A stretch of 64,000 nt of DNA, taken from positions 28,956,599 to 29,020,598 of the forward strand of contig NC_088309.1 in assembly GCF_910592395.1 (NCBI RefSeq). Direction: 5' to 3'. Source of the stretch: Lineus longissimus (Eukaryota; Nemertea; Pilidiophora; Heteronemertea; Lineidae). How positions within the stretch are numbered: the stretch's first letter is position 1; the number at the start of each line of letters is the position of its first letter. The notes beneath the pieces are model-generated. The model had not been told where the DNA came from, made no database searches, and was given only the letters and a program-made list of their open reading frames with translations. This document shows, in pieces, positions 47,980-60,570 of the stretch. Position numbers and translations under genes: made by a program.

Positions 47980-48305
47980 AGGACAACGTTAAAGTCTTTC
48001 CTGGTTTGGAGATTATCTAGTTCCCTCACAGTGGAGTTGCTGTTCTTCAAGCTTCTGACATTGATAGTGGACTGTCTGTTGATTGTACTTTGGGTAGCTA
48101 GTTTGTTTGCACAATACACACTTTCAAGGGACTTTGAAAAACTTGCTTTTTAAGAAGTGATATTTCATAAAGGCCATGTTCAGGTTCTTGATTACCAAAT
48201 CATTTTTAGGGTATTTTAAGTTATATTCTAGTCCAAATATATATGGATGGTACATTTTGTTTCTTTCAATTATCTTGGTAAAACAAGCATCCTATCGTCT
48301 CGTAA
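47980..48305. other. Presumed 3' flank of the DNAJC30-like gene, nothing recognised
   Basis: AT-rich sequence after the stop codon, probably 3' UTR; no AATAAA was seen before the minisatellite begins. Confidence 0.5.
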
Positions 48306-49180
48306 CAGAGGACGAAGTCACAACCAGCATGATCTAAATGAAGCAGAGCACCATTCCCCATACCATCTCAGTACTCCTCCAAGGCTGGAGATACTTAAGA
48401 TTGGATTGAGGTCACAACCAGCATGATCTAAATGAAGCAGAGCACCATCCCCCATACCATCTCAGTACTCCTCCAAGGCTGGAGATACTTAAGATTGGAT
48501 TGAGGTCACAACCAGCATGATCTAAATGAAGCAGAGCACCATCCCCCATACCATCTCAGTACTCCTCCAAGGCTGGAGATACTTAAGATTGGATTGAGGT
48601 CACAACCAGCATGATCTAAATGAAGCAGAGCACCATCCCCCATACCATCTCAGTTTACTCCTCCAAGGCTGGAGATACTTAAGATTGGATTGAGGTCACA
48701 ACCAGAGCAGGGGAGAATCGAAGGACAACCAGCATCCATCTCATTGACTAGAGCACCAATGCCTCTCCCATACCTTATTTCAGTACTCCTGAGGCTGGGG
48801 ACACTCCAGACTGGATTGAGGACGAGGTCACAACCAGTGCTGTGGAGACACCGAGGACAACCAGCATCTATCTGAATCGAGCGGAGTGTCTCTCCCATAC
48901 CTTATTTCAGTCCTCCTGAGGCTGGGGACACTCCAGACTTGATTGGGACGAGGTCACAACCAGTGCTGGGGAGACACCGAGGACAACCAGCATCAATCTG
49001 AATCGAGCGGAGTGTCTCTCCCATACCTTATTTCAGTACTGCTGAGGCTGGGGACACTCCAGACTGGATTGAGGACGAGGTCACAACCAGTGCTGGGGAG
49101 ACTCCGAGGACAACCAGCATCAATCTGAATCGAGCGGAGTGTCTCTCCCATACCTTATCTTAGTACTCCTCCCCAGGCTG
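48305..49180. repeat. Two related minisatellites, 94-bp unit then a longer variant
   Basis: The first array has a 94-bp unit beginning GTCACAACCAGCATGATCTA (copies at 48317, 48411 and two more). The second, from about 48690, has a longer unit sharing GGTCACAACCAG, CTCCCATACCTT and AGTACTCCTGAGGCTGGGGA blocks, about four copies. The shared blocks show one array grew out of the other. Confidence 0.9.
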
Positions 49181-49684
49181 AAAGATGTTTTTAATCAAGG
49201 AGTGCCTTGTGGCCCTTGTTTAAACATCTATCGGTTGACCTGATGCCTAATCTTACTTCCTGAGAAAAGTAGATGCACTGTTGGTAGACATCTGATCATG
49301 TGAAACATTCCAGCTCAATGAATAACGACTCGCCTGATAGTACAGTAACTGAATATTATTCTATCTATCTTAAATGTAAGTGTACATGCACATTTACATA
49401 ATTTACAGTGACAATATAAAATGCCGATGGGTGCCTGAATACTGCACATTGGCAACTGGACAAACCCTCGTGACTGAGTGGACTGGTTTTGTCTTTCTGA
49501 CTGTAATATTCATTTGTCAACCTGAACATGCAGGAGTATGCCACCATGCATGCAATCCGAATTCTGTTCAACATGTAACTATGTAAAGCGCTCTTGAACA
49601 GGCACTATAGAAAGTGAGTATGTAGGTATTGCATCAATGCACCAGTCCACTCCGATGAGAAAGATCAGCTGTGAAAATAATCCA
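49181..49684. other. Intergenic, nothing seen
   Basis: Unique AT-rich sequence between two minisatellites; only chance open frames. Confidence 0.5.
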
Positions 49685-50155
49685 GACCACCCTACTTCCT
49701 GTCATATCAATAACTGGCCTTGGCGAGCCCAACATGAGCAACCCTACTTCCTGTAATATCAATAACTGGCCTTGGCGAGCCCAACATGAGCCACCCTACT
49801 TCCTGTCATATCAATAACTGGCCTTGGCGAGCCCAACATGAGCCACCCTACTTCCTGTCATATCAATAACTGGCCTTGGCGAGCCCAACATGAGCCACCC
49901 TACCTCCTGTCATATCAATAACTGGCCTTGGCGAGCCCAACATGAGCAACCCTACTTCCTGTAATATCAATAACTGGCCTTGGCGAGCCCAACATGAGCC
50001 ACCCTACTTCCTGTCATATCAATAACTGGCCTTGGCGAGCCCAACATGAGCCACCCTACTTCCTGTCATATCAATAACTGGCCTTGGCGAGCCCAACATG
50101 AGCCACCCTACCTCCTGTCATATCAATAACTGGCCTTGGCGAGCCCAACATGAGC
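49685..50155. repeat. Minisatellite, 52-bp unit, nine copies
   Basis: The unit starts CCACCCTACTTCCTGTCATA and continues TCAATAACTGGCCTTGGCGA with GCCCAACATGAG. Starts of ACCCTACTTCC fall at 49741, 49793 and so on, 52 bp apart. The variants GTAATATC/GTCATATC and ACTTCC/ACCTCC recur in the same order twice, so a block of several units was duplicated. Confidence 0.93.
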
Positions 50156-50372
50156 CCTGTTGTGTTGGAGTCGTGTAACAACCACTGTCTTCACTACTGA
50201 TTTCTAAGGAGAGAATATCCATTGTGTTTGAACATGATTTCCGTTCATCCTAGATTGGTCTGAAGAGGACACGGTCAAATCCAAAAGTTTAACCAAAGGA
50301 AGGGGCTCTCACGTGAAAAGTCCGCTCCCGTTCAGGCACATTTCTTATTTCCAGCCTGACTTGATGATTGTG

Positions 50373-53140
50373 TCACTCCTCTTCATCCTCCATCTCCTCA
50401 TCCGGAGCACACTGCAAAGAGACGAGAAGAGCACTGATGAACCATTGACACTACAGTAGAAGGACACAATATCTAATCTAGACTATCCCTATTCTTGTCG
50501 GTTCCAATGTTGTCTTCTAGGCAGGTTCAATAAGTTACCAAGAAGGATAATCTTGACAACCGTTGATCTGCTTGGACCTGAACATATTGCCACCGCTTCC
50601 CTCTAAAATCACACCTAATATCACTTACATAGTATTCCACAAAACATATCTGTCCATCCTCATTCTTGATCATGTATTGCAGCGATATGAAACCCCGATC
50701 ATCCGTCCTGATTGAGATGCGACTCGATAGTGCCAACGCCTTCACTGACGGTTTTAAAAGCGAAATTTTGTACCTGAAGGAAAAAGAAAAGGTTGAAAGA
50801 CGTCTTTGTTCGATCCTGGCTGACACATCAGATCTGAAGGCTCCATCATGACTGTGGTAGAAATCAGCAGAAAGTTGAATGGAGAGGGCCTACTTGAGTT
50901 GTCCCAGAAACAGTTTGTACAGGTGTTTGTGGAAGACTTTGATAGTATGGGGCAAAGGTAGAGCAGACAGCCATCGTGAAGGAAATTTAGAACAGAAACT
51001 GATGAACCCCAGATAAGTACACTACAACCCAAGTTTGCCTGGAGAATGAGTGACTAGCTCACCTGTTTGTTTGTGTCTGTGTGCACTGAAATGATTCCAC
51101 CATATCCGATTCTTTGGGGAAATCTGACTGGAAGGGAGACAAGAATTAGGGTTCATCAAATGACAGTGAGATCTAACTAGTGGGAAGGATGGTCAAGGGT
51201 AAAAGTGCACACTTTCATCATTGGCATGTTCTGGTTAAAACCTTACAATTATAGAAATGTTGGTATCTTGACTGCAGTGATTTTGTGGCCAAATGGTCTT
51301 CTCTGTATCATTCCTGCTCTGAAGCAGCATCACGAAGCAGAGAGTCTTCCTTGACTTGGTAACCTCAGTCACATCATTTTAATCCAAGGACAATGGAATG
51401 ACTCACGTGGGTACTGCCAGCAGAACCAAATGTTGAAAGACGGAAGTATGGTTTGTCGGGCGACATTAGGATTTCTAACACCTCACTTGTCATGTCGAGT
51501 TCATTGAATGCCTCCTTTAGACACTCTGACTGGAAGGAACAGAACAAATTAACAACGAAAAAATTGTATCCAATGAAAACTGAGGGAAGGCTCTTGTGCG
51601 TCCAACATAAGAGATTAAATAATCATCATTTTAACATGTACCAGTTGGCCACAGATGGCAGATCTGGCTGTTTGTGCTGTGACCATGAAGTCTAGTTATA
51701 ACAATAAGGAATGTTTGTAGCAGTACCTTAACATCAGTTGTCCTAGTCTCTACTAGTAGTCCTGGAGTTACTCATTACTGACAACCCTTTTTTTGAGAGC
51801 TGGTCACATTAACAATGGGAGTTAAAAAGTCAGTGGACATTCAGCTTCGAGTGGACTAAGCACGCAAACCACCAGAATGTAAAATAAACGTACCTTCATA
51901 ATGACCTTGTTGATGACATTCACGCTAGAGAAGTTGAAATCTAATGTTTCATCTGGCTCTTGTGTCTTGATGCTGCAGTCTGTCAGAACACCACCTTCCT
52001 CCAGCCTGCAAGAAAATAGAACTAGCTTTGAAATGAAAGAATGTCTTTTGTTATTGTCAGTAGATACCTTCTAAAATCCTTTCTACAATTTACCAATGAG
52101 ACACCAGGATAAATCAAAAGTGACCAAATTTCTATGCAGAAATACATGAATACATTGAGCAATTAATCGGCTGTTCAAGGCACAAACGTCATATTCTTAC
52201 ATCAAAATGAGAGGTGTTCCATAGCCATCATAAGAGAGTTTGAGAGCTGTTTGAATCCCAGGAAGTGGACTGGCTCCAAAAATAAGCAGGCAATCCTGGA
52301 ATAAGAACACACAGATTATCAGACATGTTTTTGTATCTCAGGTATCCTACATGCGCTTGTGGTACAAGTTGACAGCAAAAATGCTTAAAATCGTTCACAG
52401 TTACAGTATATAACTATTTCATATCTTCTTCTTTCTGTAGATGGGACCAGTACACAGACTATAGTCTTACATTGACAGATTATAACCTTGATTCACAGAA
52501 ATTGACTGAAATATTCAGCTTGTGAACTTGTTTCAGGTCAGACATTACCTACCAAAAGAACTGTAAGGTTTATCTTGAACGTGGCTTGCTCCTCGTTGAT
52601 GGTATACTCTTGAAATACAGAGTTCTGCAAGAATGCATTGGCTTGGACACATTTGGAATCTTCCACGGTTACTTTCAATCCATTTGGGCTGGCAAATATG
52701 GTGGCAGTCTGGAAAAGGAATGAAACCTTTGTCTCTTTGGTGAAGGATACGCCTTTGTGGACATTGAGTGATTGACTGATAATGCATGATTGATTGATCA
52801 TGCACAACTGACGCCACTGTGATGAAGGCAGGCATGGTAGTGACGATGTACTAGACATATGTAGACTGTAGTGAGTTGAACATCAGAACTAGTCTACGAC
52901 TAAAGCAACAACAAGAGACACAATTCAGAATTATGCCACGGCATAGGCCTAAATCAGTGAGAATGGTGGTGCACCATAAATCAACCAATCAAAACCTGCA
53001 GCATGCGATGTCATGAATAATGGTCGTACATCTTTGAAATTGATTGCTTTCAAGACACTTGACATGTTTCTCGCTTTGTCCATTCTGACGACAAGAACAT
53101 GATGACCTTCCTCATCAGCTTCTTGGGTGGAAAGTGCCAT
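50373..53140 (-). CDS. RAD1: RAD1 checkpoint clamp subunit
   Basis: Subunit of the 9-1-1 (RAD9-RAD1-HUS1) clamp loaded at damaged DNA to activate ATR signalling. I read eight exons on the minus strand, 5' to 3': 53030-53140, 52553-52708, 52201-52295, 51894-52005, 51407-51529, 51063-51127, 50629-50773 and 50373-50411. They total 846 nt and encode 281 residues (human 282), with all phases consistent. Diagnostic segments are MDKARNMSSVLKAINF, SPNGLKVTVEDSKCVQANAF, FKINLTVLLDCLLIFG, TQEPDETLDFNFSSVNVINK, MTSEVLEILMSPDKPYFRLS, and YKISLLKPSVKALALSSRIS followed by IRTDDRGFISLQYMIKNEDG. The last exon encodes the acidic tail CAPDEEMEDEEE. The fold is a PCNA-like double clamp. It is divergent from TYW1, with 1.5 kb between start codons mostly occupied by an inverted-repeat element. 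Orthology is secure. Confidence 0.97.
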
Positions 53141-53664
53141 TTTTGTTTTTCAAAAGTGCCGCTTCTGCTTTCTGCTAATGCGGTTGTTTCGCTCCCTGAC
53201 TTTTCTCCCCCAAATCGAAGTCGTTTCGCTCCCTTGGACTTCTGTTGGGGTAGGTGTAAACTGTGGACGAAAGTGTGGACGAAAGTGTGGACAGCGGCCC
53301 TCTAAGTTTGGTGGGCTGGAATTTCTTTGTCTTTCAATATATTTAAAAGAAATTGCAGTATATTATGCATTATAATCTTTTTAATGGGTCAGCGAAAGAA
53401 AAAAAGAAAACAAAATTATTCTGATGGGTGGTTTTGATCAATGAAGGTTTTCGAAGTGGCCTTTGACACCTTATGGACGGGGAAATGCGAGGTCTGGTGT
53501 CCAAATGTGGACCAATAATCAACGAATTTGTTGAAATTGTGATATTTCTAACTAGTCCAAATAATATTCTTTCACAAAAACTACTTTTATTTGAATGACA
53601 ATGACAATATCATTCAGTTGTAGGCAAAAATAGTTGGCCCTCTCTCAGACCAACTTTCGTTGAT

Positions 53665-53677
53665 CCAAGATGGCGGC
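53665..53677 (+). promoter_or_regulatory. YY1-like motif CCAAGATGGCGGC inside the inverted-repeat interval
   Basis: An exact CCAAGATGGCGGC, the type of motif also found at the TYW1 start codon (54674). The frame from its ATG stops after eight codons. It may be a remnant of, or an addition to, the divergent RAD1-TYW1 promoter. Confidence 0.45.
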
Positions 53678-53706
53678 ACCACTGAAGCCCTGTTGAAAGG
53701 GGAAGG

Positions 53707-54424
53707 TGTAAGGTCTCATTAGGGAGTTGTTTTTTTTATTCATGCGCGGCCAAGCCCTAACCGTAGATCCTAAAATCATTGATTTCTCGGTCCTTACAGT
53801 ATGTCAGCGTTGATTCAGCAGTTGTTTTGGCAAAGACATGTTTTTTTGGAGTTTCTGAAACCTAGAGCGCTACTCAATAGGCGACTAACAAGAAACTACG
53901 CATTTATACTGTTGTTGCCGACGTATGTGTACACTGAGCTTGGGATGTGCGTCGGCCCCGTGTTGAAATTTCGTCCAGTGCCAGTTGGTGCGTTTTTCGC
54001 TGATTTGTGCAAAATTCAACATATCTCAAAAGTTCAATGGTTGACCCTCGATTTTTTTTTGATTTTTGTGTAGCGTAAGCAACTGTCTTTCATGGGAGAA
54101 TGGTCTGTGTAAGAATTATTCAGGAAGAAATGTATAATATTTGGGGTTTTTCGTGATTGTCCGGCCCAATTGGCAATATTGCCATTTGGGATGGTGAACA
54201 GAGCAAGGAGCAAATGCGAAGCTTATGATTTATTTAAAGAAATAAAATGCCCGATTTAACATCCTGCAGAATCAGGGGAATCGGGCGTTTCCAGTGATAT
54301 ACGACACAAATGGGTTGTCCTCATGTATTCACTTTGGAAACGCATTTTAAAATAGATGTTACGTCCTGTTAATGGGGCACGTCATCGTCGCGTACATTTG
54401 GGAAAAACTCCCTAACGAGACCTA
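53707..54424. mobile_element. Nested MITE-like element inside the RAD1-TYW1 inverted repeat
   Basis: An interval of about 715 bp with imperfect inverted ends (AAGGTCTCATTAGGGAGTT on the left, AACTCCCTAACGAGACCT on the right, one mismatch). It has T-rich and A-rich sequence just inside the ends. The plus-strand open frame at 53801-54073 inside it is not recognisable. I read it as a separate small non-autonomous element inserted into, or forming the core of, the larger structure. Confidence 0.55.
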
Positions 54425-54673
54425 AACTGTGGACGAAAGTGTGGACGAAAGTGTGGACAGCGGCCCTCTAAGTTTGGTGTAAGATGTAAGTTGATATGTA
54501 AGAATGACTATTAAAAAATAGGCCATAATTCATTAGTTATAATGCATAATATACTGCAATTTCTTTTAAATATATTGAAAGACAAAGAAATTACAGCCCA
54601 CCAAACTTAGAGGGCCGCTGTCCACACTTTCGTCCACACTTTCGTCCACAGTTTACACCTACCCGTGGTTTCC

Positions 54674-54686
54674 CCAAGATGGCGGC
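54674..54686 (+). promoter_or_regulatory. YY1-like motif overlapping the TYW1 start codon
   Basis: CCAAGATGGCGGC spans the initiator ATG at 54679. This YY1-type element at the start codon is common in animal housekeeping genes and supports this ATG as the start. Confidence 0.55.
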
Positions 54687-57600
54687 CTCCATGCGTTGCC
54701 GAATTTTCGCTTTTTTTGTGATTATTTTCGAAATAATTCATCAATCTGAAGCTGTGCCAGGTATTGAAAAGCCAGAGAGAAGCAATAAATATTAACATTC
54801 AAATACATAGCCGAGAATTCGCTGTAGTATGATGGCAACGCGTGTATTATTAGGTTTTACATCTTCCTCTGTGTGTTCTTCGTGTGTGCACTGTGCTGTG
54901 TGCATGCATGCTAAAATGTACATGAATTTTCGGCAGCGATATTTCGACTGGTCCACTATTTATTTCATGCCCTCACATTGTTCTTATGTGGTTCATGATT
55001 TGGGAGTTGCCATTAAAGTTTTTCATTTGATGCCCTTGCCCATGACGTATCTCTGATTAGGCCACTGTTATTCACTCTCCTCTCATTTATATCTTAGATA
55101 AAACCGAAAAGGCACTCTACGACTTTCTTCTAAGCATCAACTTCTACAGCATAATTACAACTGTAGCAGTTTTACTCTTGGGATGGTTGCTGCTGTCTGG
55201 TCGGAAGACAAGGATCAATGTCAAGGTAAGAACATGGTTTGCACATCAGTGCATGGACATCAAGTTTTTATCTCTTTTATGGCATCAATGAGAAAAATTA
55301 AGCATAAGGCTTCGTAGGCAACTGTTAACTCACTTTGCAAGCAGGGTTAGGCTTCGTAAGCAACTGTTAACTCACTTTGCAAGCAGGGTTCCCTTGTTGA
55401 TGATTTCCGGTTTCAGTGTTATTTATAAAGAGCTATCTTCTTTGAAACATTAAAGGAAGTAGACGTGACTGTGTCTGTGTGACTGTGTTTGTTGGAATAG
55501 TAAGTCTCTGTGACTGTGTTTGTTGGAATAGTAAGTTACTCTGTCACTTTAATCTTTTCCAGAAAGGTTACAATGGTCCTCAAGTCGAGAAGACAGTCCC
55601 AACAAATCTTGTTGGGAGTTTAGCTCAAAAGATTACAAAAGCAAATGTTGAGAACATCGGCTCTTCACGTGACTGCGGCTGTCAGAAGGAGAAAAAGAAG
55701 AGTTTGAAAGTATTCTATGGAACTCAGACAGGCATAGCAAAGGTGAGGGTCTCTGTTGTCTTTTGATGGTGACTTTCTGCAGGACTTCCCTTCTTTCTGG
55801 CCCCTCACGTTTGACATCGCACTGGATCATCAATGATTAGAGGTATGACTTCAAATGATACTAATTCAACGGCAGAAGGGTTCTGGTTGACGTTGAAGTC
55901 TCATCAACATTCCTAAAGTATTTTGTTATATGGATAATTTGCCCTTTCCTGTTTTGCAGAGCTTTGCAGAGAGGTTGGCGGAAGTGGCCACATTGAAGCA
56001 GATTGATTGTGAAGTAGTAGATTTAAAGTTGTATGATCCTGATGACTCTCTCGCAGATGAGACTAGCGGTAGTAATGTTTGCATCTTCATAATTTCAACA
56101 TACACTGATGGCACACCTCCAGACGGCGCCACCTGGTTCTATAAATGGCTTGGAGAGGAAGTGTCTGATTTTAGAGTAACCAAAACCAAACTGCGGGGCA
56201 TGAAGTATGCTGTTGTTTCTCTTGGGAATTCTTTATACAAGGAGAACTTTTGTATGGTAAGTGGGTCATGTTCTACAGGGATGATCCTGACCCAAAACAG
56301 GGTGTTCTTGTGTTGTGTGATCACTTGATGTGTTGTTCAGCAGGATTTATCATGATCTGTTTAGCCACGATCCAAAGGTGTGTCGTTACTTCTTCCAGTG
56401 ACTCTTGGAAACCACATGCCTCTTCCAGCATTGCCAACAATTGCCAACCACTTTACATTAGTCACTAGTCTCATAGGTCGAGCACCTTATTTCAGTAGAG
56501 TTGGTTCAGCAATAAGTGCAACATCCCACACTTAGTGTCCAGCTTCTTGTTTGTAGGTAGGTAAGAATGTGGATCAGTGGTTACACGACTTGTCAGCATC
56601 ACGGTTGATGGATGTAGGTCTCGTTGATGAGAATGTTGCTGCTAGTCAACATGGAGGTAAGTTTAGTCTCGTCTTCTTGTGTAATACATCGCCAGGTTCA
56701 TGAGATTAGGCAAATGTAGATATCGACAAATTTACAAGGGAAGAAACTGAATTGGCACAAAGGAACCATCATGTTCTCTTTCTGCCTCCTTCTCATTCTA
56801 GGTAATGAAGCAGACTTCGCTTCTTGGATGAAATTGTTCTGGCTCAATCTGGATAACACCTCATCGCAAACATGTTGCAAAGATACTGCTGAGAGTACAG
56901 GCTGCGGGGATTGTAACGACTGCAGTGAAGTAAGTCTCTGAGATCATCATTGGAATTGTTAAATAAATTTCATGGAGAGAAATGTTTTCCTGAAGCCTTA
57001 GGTCATTATTCATTGCTGAAGATCTGATGATCATTTTGTATACTGGTAATGCCTGCTGACATGGACTTTTGGAATGGTTTTGGTGATGTTCAGCATATTG
57101 AAAAGAGACATTGCTGATGGAGTGTCCTCAAAGAGAAAGTTACATACCGACAGCTGTTTTCCACTTGAATGGGAGCTTCTTACCAATGCCATTGCAGGAC
57201 TTGTATGAAACAACTAGTGAAGAGGAAGAAGACGACGATGAAGATGATGTTGATGGTGTTCAGAAATCAGATGGAGTGGTTGACCTGGAAGATCTTGGAA
57301 AGGTCATGAAGAAAATGAAACAAGCCAAGGTGAGATGTGTCTTATACTAACTCTACCCCATTCATGGCAGTATTGACAGCCCTGGTTGTTTGTCCCGTGT
57401 GGTTCCTGTCAATGGCTTGAAGAAGCTAAAAGTTTCCAGCTTCAATTCTATGATGTCGTATCCCTATTCTGGATTCATGGTTCAGAAAGTCTGTTTGTTA
57501 TTTCATCAAATGAATACTTATTCATAAGACTGGGTGCCTTTACCAGCTTACTCTACATTGGTTTCCAGGTAAATCGTAAGAAAGAGGAAGATGCAGCAAG

Positions 57601-59999
57601 TGGGAAGGAGGGAGGAGAAAAACGAGAAATGATTACGCCCATTCTGAGAAAGGCATTGGAGAAACAGGGCTATCGGCTGATTGGATCACATTCTGGAGTC
57701 AAACTCTGTCGTTGGACCAAGTCCATGCTCCGAGGACGTGGTGGATGTTACAAACACAGTTTCTATGGTATTGAGAGTCATCGGTGCATGGAGACCACAC
57801 CTAGTCTTGCTTGTGCTAATAAATGTGTCTTCTGCTGGAGGTTAGTCGATTTACAACCATATGAGATCTATTTCTGAATACAAACCTTGGCCATATGTAT
57901 CAAAACACCGCGTCATTGTTTGATGAATAAGTCAGGTTTTTGTTGTCTTAAAGAAGTTTTATGCTGAAGTTGCATCCAATACACTCTAATTGAACTTTTC
58001 TGTATCTATTATTTTGTATCATCCATTTTGCAGACATCACACAAACCCTGTTGGTACAGAGTGGCGTTGGAAGATGGATGACCCTGAGACTGTGATAGAA
58101 GGTGCTGTCAGTAACCACTGTAATATGATCAAACAGTTCAGAGGTATGTACCAGAAAAGAAGCAACATGAGGGACTACACTTTAACTGATAGAAATATTC
58201 CACACATTTGTTAGAAATGGCTCTTGTTAAAACACAGCAACCTTTGTGATCTTAGAATATGAATGACAGGAAGGAACCTTGCTGAAGTGAAATTACAATT
58301 AGGCAGGTGAATAAATAGCAGTAGTTTGCAAGTGCTTGTCAACTTCAATGCCTGTTGGTCCATTTCCTCGCCGTCACAGACCTGATATGTTCTGGTTCCA
58401 GGGGTTCCTGGTGTTCAACCAGAGCGACTTGCTGAAGGCCTGACACCACAACACTGTGCTTTGTCTCTAGTCGGAGAACCCATCATGTATCCAGAAATTA
58501 ACCGATTTGTTGAACTCCTCCATGACAAGGGAATCTCATCGTTCCTGGTGACGAATGCTCAGTTCCCAGATGCCATCAGGTAGGTACTTGACCTTGACCT
58601 TTCATGACAGAGGAGGCTCTTTATTGCTTTCCCAACAAGTTGTTGCTCTTCCTCTTGTGACAAATCCACCATTTCCCACAGAACCTACATTCTGTCTAGA
58701 AAAATGTTGTGAGTCACATTCATAAGTTCAGGTATATTCTCGGGTGTTTTGACAACATTTTATTGTGTTTTTTTAGAAATCTTGTGCCTGTTACCCAGCT
58801 GTATGTGAGTGTTGACGCCAGCACCAAGGACAGTCTCAAGAAGATTGATCGACCCCTCTTTAAAGATTTCTGGCCTCGCTTCATCTCCAGTTTAGAAGCC
58901 CTTGGGGAAAAGGGTCAAAGAACGGTCTACCGACTGACTCTAGTAAAGGCATGGAACACAGATGAAATAGACAACTATGCAGATCTGGTGAGCAGAGCAA
59001 AGCCAGATTTCATTGAAATTAAGGTAAGTGATGTCGTTTTCCTTGTTTACTTGCCAGTTGAACCTCCCAAGAAAGACAGATCACAATGCTAGCTGAGAAA
59101 TGCATGTTAATAGTCACAAAGATAGTTGATACATATGGCAGAGGGGTGATAAAAGCTTTATTCAGGCACTACTTTGACCAGATATCTACAAATATCTACA
59201 GACTTCTGACCAGACATCTTAAAATGCCTATCACACAACTCTGATATGAACACTTCAAGATTCTGTCATGAGTACTGTCTGTCTGATTCTCTTGGGTTGT
59301 TCTCATGTTTCCAGGGAGTGACCTACTGTGGTGAATCTAAGGCAAGCACTCTGACCATGAAGAACGTCCCGTGGCACGAAGAAGTCGTCTCCTTTGTCCA
59401 ACAACTTGCTGACCGTCTTCCAGACTATGAGATCGCGTCAGAACATGAACACTCTAATTGCATCCTGGTTGCGCACAAGAAGGTTAGAATAGCATGAGCT
59501 GTGGCTGTATCATTCCATGTGAATCAAATCATGACTAAACTGGTCAGCATACAATGTACAAAGTGTTATGATGCATAGTTTGGCTTCAAGCTTATTCATC
59601 AAGAGAGTCTTCTTCAAGCAATGCAGCTCAAGCTTGAATTAGCTGTTTATTACACTACTGCATAAAGGAAGTCTTTTTGTGCGTCTGCTGGCATGAAGGG
59701 GCAAGTCTAGACATTGGTCTCAATTTGAAATCTTGTAAACATTCTGATAAACATTGATTTCTTGAATATTTCAGTTTAAAATCAATGGTGAATGGTGGAC
59801 GTGGATTGATTATTCCAGATTTCATGACTTGATTAAGGTGTTCAGAGAAAGCAATGGTACACAGACTTTCAAAGCTGAGGATTATATGGCTAAGACTCCA
59901 AGCTGGGCTGTGTTTGGGGCAGAGGAACGTGGCTTCGACCCCAAGGAAACCAGACATTACAGGAAGAAGAATAAAGAGAAGGATGTAGGGGGCTGTTGA
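54679..59999 (+). CDS. TYW1: TYW1, tRNA 4-demethylwyosine synthase
   Basis: Radical SAM enzyme making the tricyclic 4-demethylwyosine ring at G37 of tRNA-Phe, second step of wybutosine synthesis. I read 13 exons: 54679-54760, 55098-55225, 55563-55742, 55960-56256, 56557-56656, 56802-56929, 57198-57329, 57569-57840, 58034-58143, 58402-58579, 58777-59023, 59315-59482 and 59775-59999. They total 2247 nt, 748 residues (human 732), phases consistent. An N-terminal membrane segment (FYSIITTVAVLLLGWLLL) is followed by a flavodoxin-like domain starting FYGTQTG near residue 122, a Cys-rich stretch (CGDCNDC), an acidic linker, and the radical SAM domain with CANKCVFC (Cys near 431, 435, 438). Then come CALSLVGEPIMYPEINRF, YVSVDASTKDSLKKIDRPLF and the C-terminal FKINGEWWTWIDYSRF. 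Exon 1 (a signal-peptide-like MAASMRCRIFAFFVIIF) is the least conserved part. AATAAA at 60565-60570 fits its 3' end. Confidence 0.97.
55313..55535. repeat. Two small tandem duplications in TYW1 intron 2
   Basis: GGCTTCGTAGGCAACTGTTA through CAAGCAGGGTT is duplicated at 55308-55390, and GTGACTGTGTTTGTTGGAAT through AGTAAGT is duplicated at 55480-55535. Both are intronic. Confidence 0.8.
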
Positions 60000-60564
60000 G
60001 GCGTGAAGGACATTCTTGGAGTTCAAAGACAATCCGAGACTTTTGTGATGGCTCTGGAGATGTCCTGGCTGTTGAGGGGTGAAGGAGACAGGTTGTAAGA
60101 ATTCAAAGGCAATGACCGTATCTGGGTTGTTCAAGGCAGTGTATTATTGTCTTAACCTCATTCTTGCACCTTGAACAAGCACGTTGGCCATCGCATGTGA
60201 ACTATTTAGCGGTTTGCCAGTTGTGGGGATGAGTGGAAACATTCCATATATCATTGCTGAAAGGTGGTCAAGGATGACATCTTCAGCATTGCAGATTTAA
60301 CTGACCGAGTCCCTTGGGCCCACATGTTGTTAAAGATGCCTTTGCTCGGGCATCTCAATGGATCATGCTCAACTGGTCTAATGATGCTAAGGTAGTCATA
60401 CATCCAAGAGTCGAGGCCATGGTTTGACAGCTGGCTGTTCTTTGTGAATCGGCTGTAATGGCCGGCATTGGGCATATTCTGATTCTACATTGTATTTTGT
60501 ATAAAAACCGGTAAATGAATGTATTGGTGTAGAAAAGGAAGAGTTACGTTGTTTCAGTGTCACA

Positions 60565-60570
60565 AATAAA
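60565..60570 (+). terminator. Candidate poly(A) signal of TYW1
   Basis: AATAAA in CACAAATAAACAC about 565 bases after the TYW1 stop codon, followed by GT-rich sequence (GTCTTTGTGTTGTCTC). It is a plausible 3' UTR end. Confidence 0.6.

Larger units (their letters stand above)
53248..54664. mobile_element. 1.4-kb element with 128-bp terminal inverted repeats, between RAD1 and TYW1
   Basis: The left arm 53248-53375 and right arm 54537-54664 are inverted copies of the same 128 bp with only a few differences, starting GGGTAGGTGTAAACTGTGGA and ending ATTATGCATTATAA. The outer part (AAACTGTGGACGAAAGTGTG, GACAGCGGCCCTCTAAGTTT) occurs a third time, in direct orientation, at 54424-54480. Inside, AGGTCTCATTAGGGAGTT near 53712 and AACTCCCTAACGAGACCT near 54406 form a second, nested inverted repeat. 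No transposase frame is present and I see no convincing target duplication at the outer ends. It begins 108 bp before the RAD1 start codon and ends 14 bp before the TYW1 start codon. Confidence 0.82.

Noticed and set aside
53801-54073. 90-codon frame upstream of TYW1
   Set aside because: Inside the nested MITE-like element; no similarity, and TYW1 exon 1 is well placed at 54679.
59655-60134. 159-codon minus-strand open frame
   Set aside because: It overlaps TYW1 exon 13 in antisense, and the strongly conserved TYW1 frame explains the coding signal.
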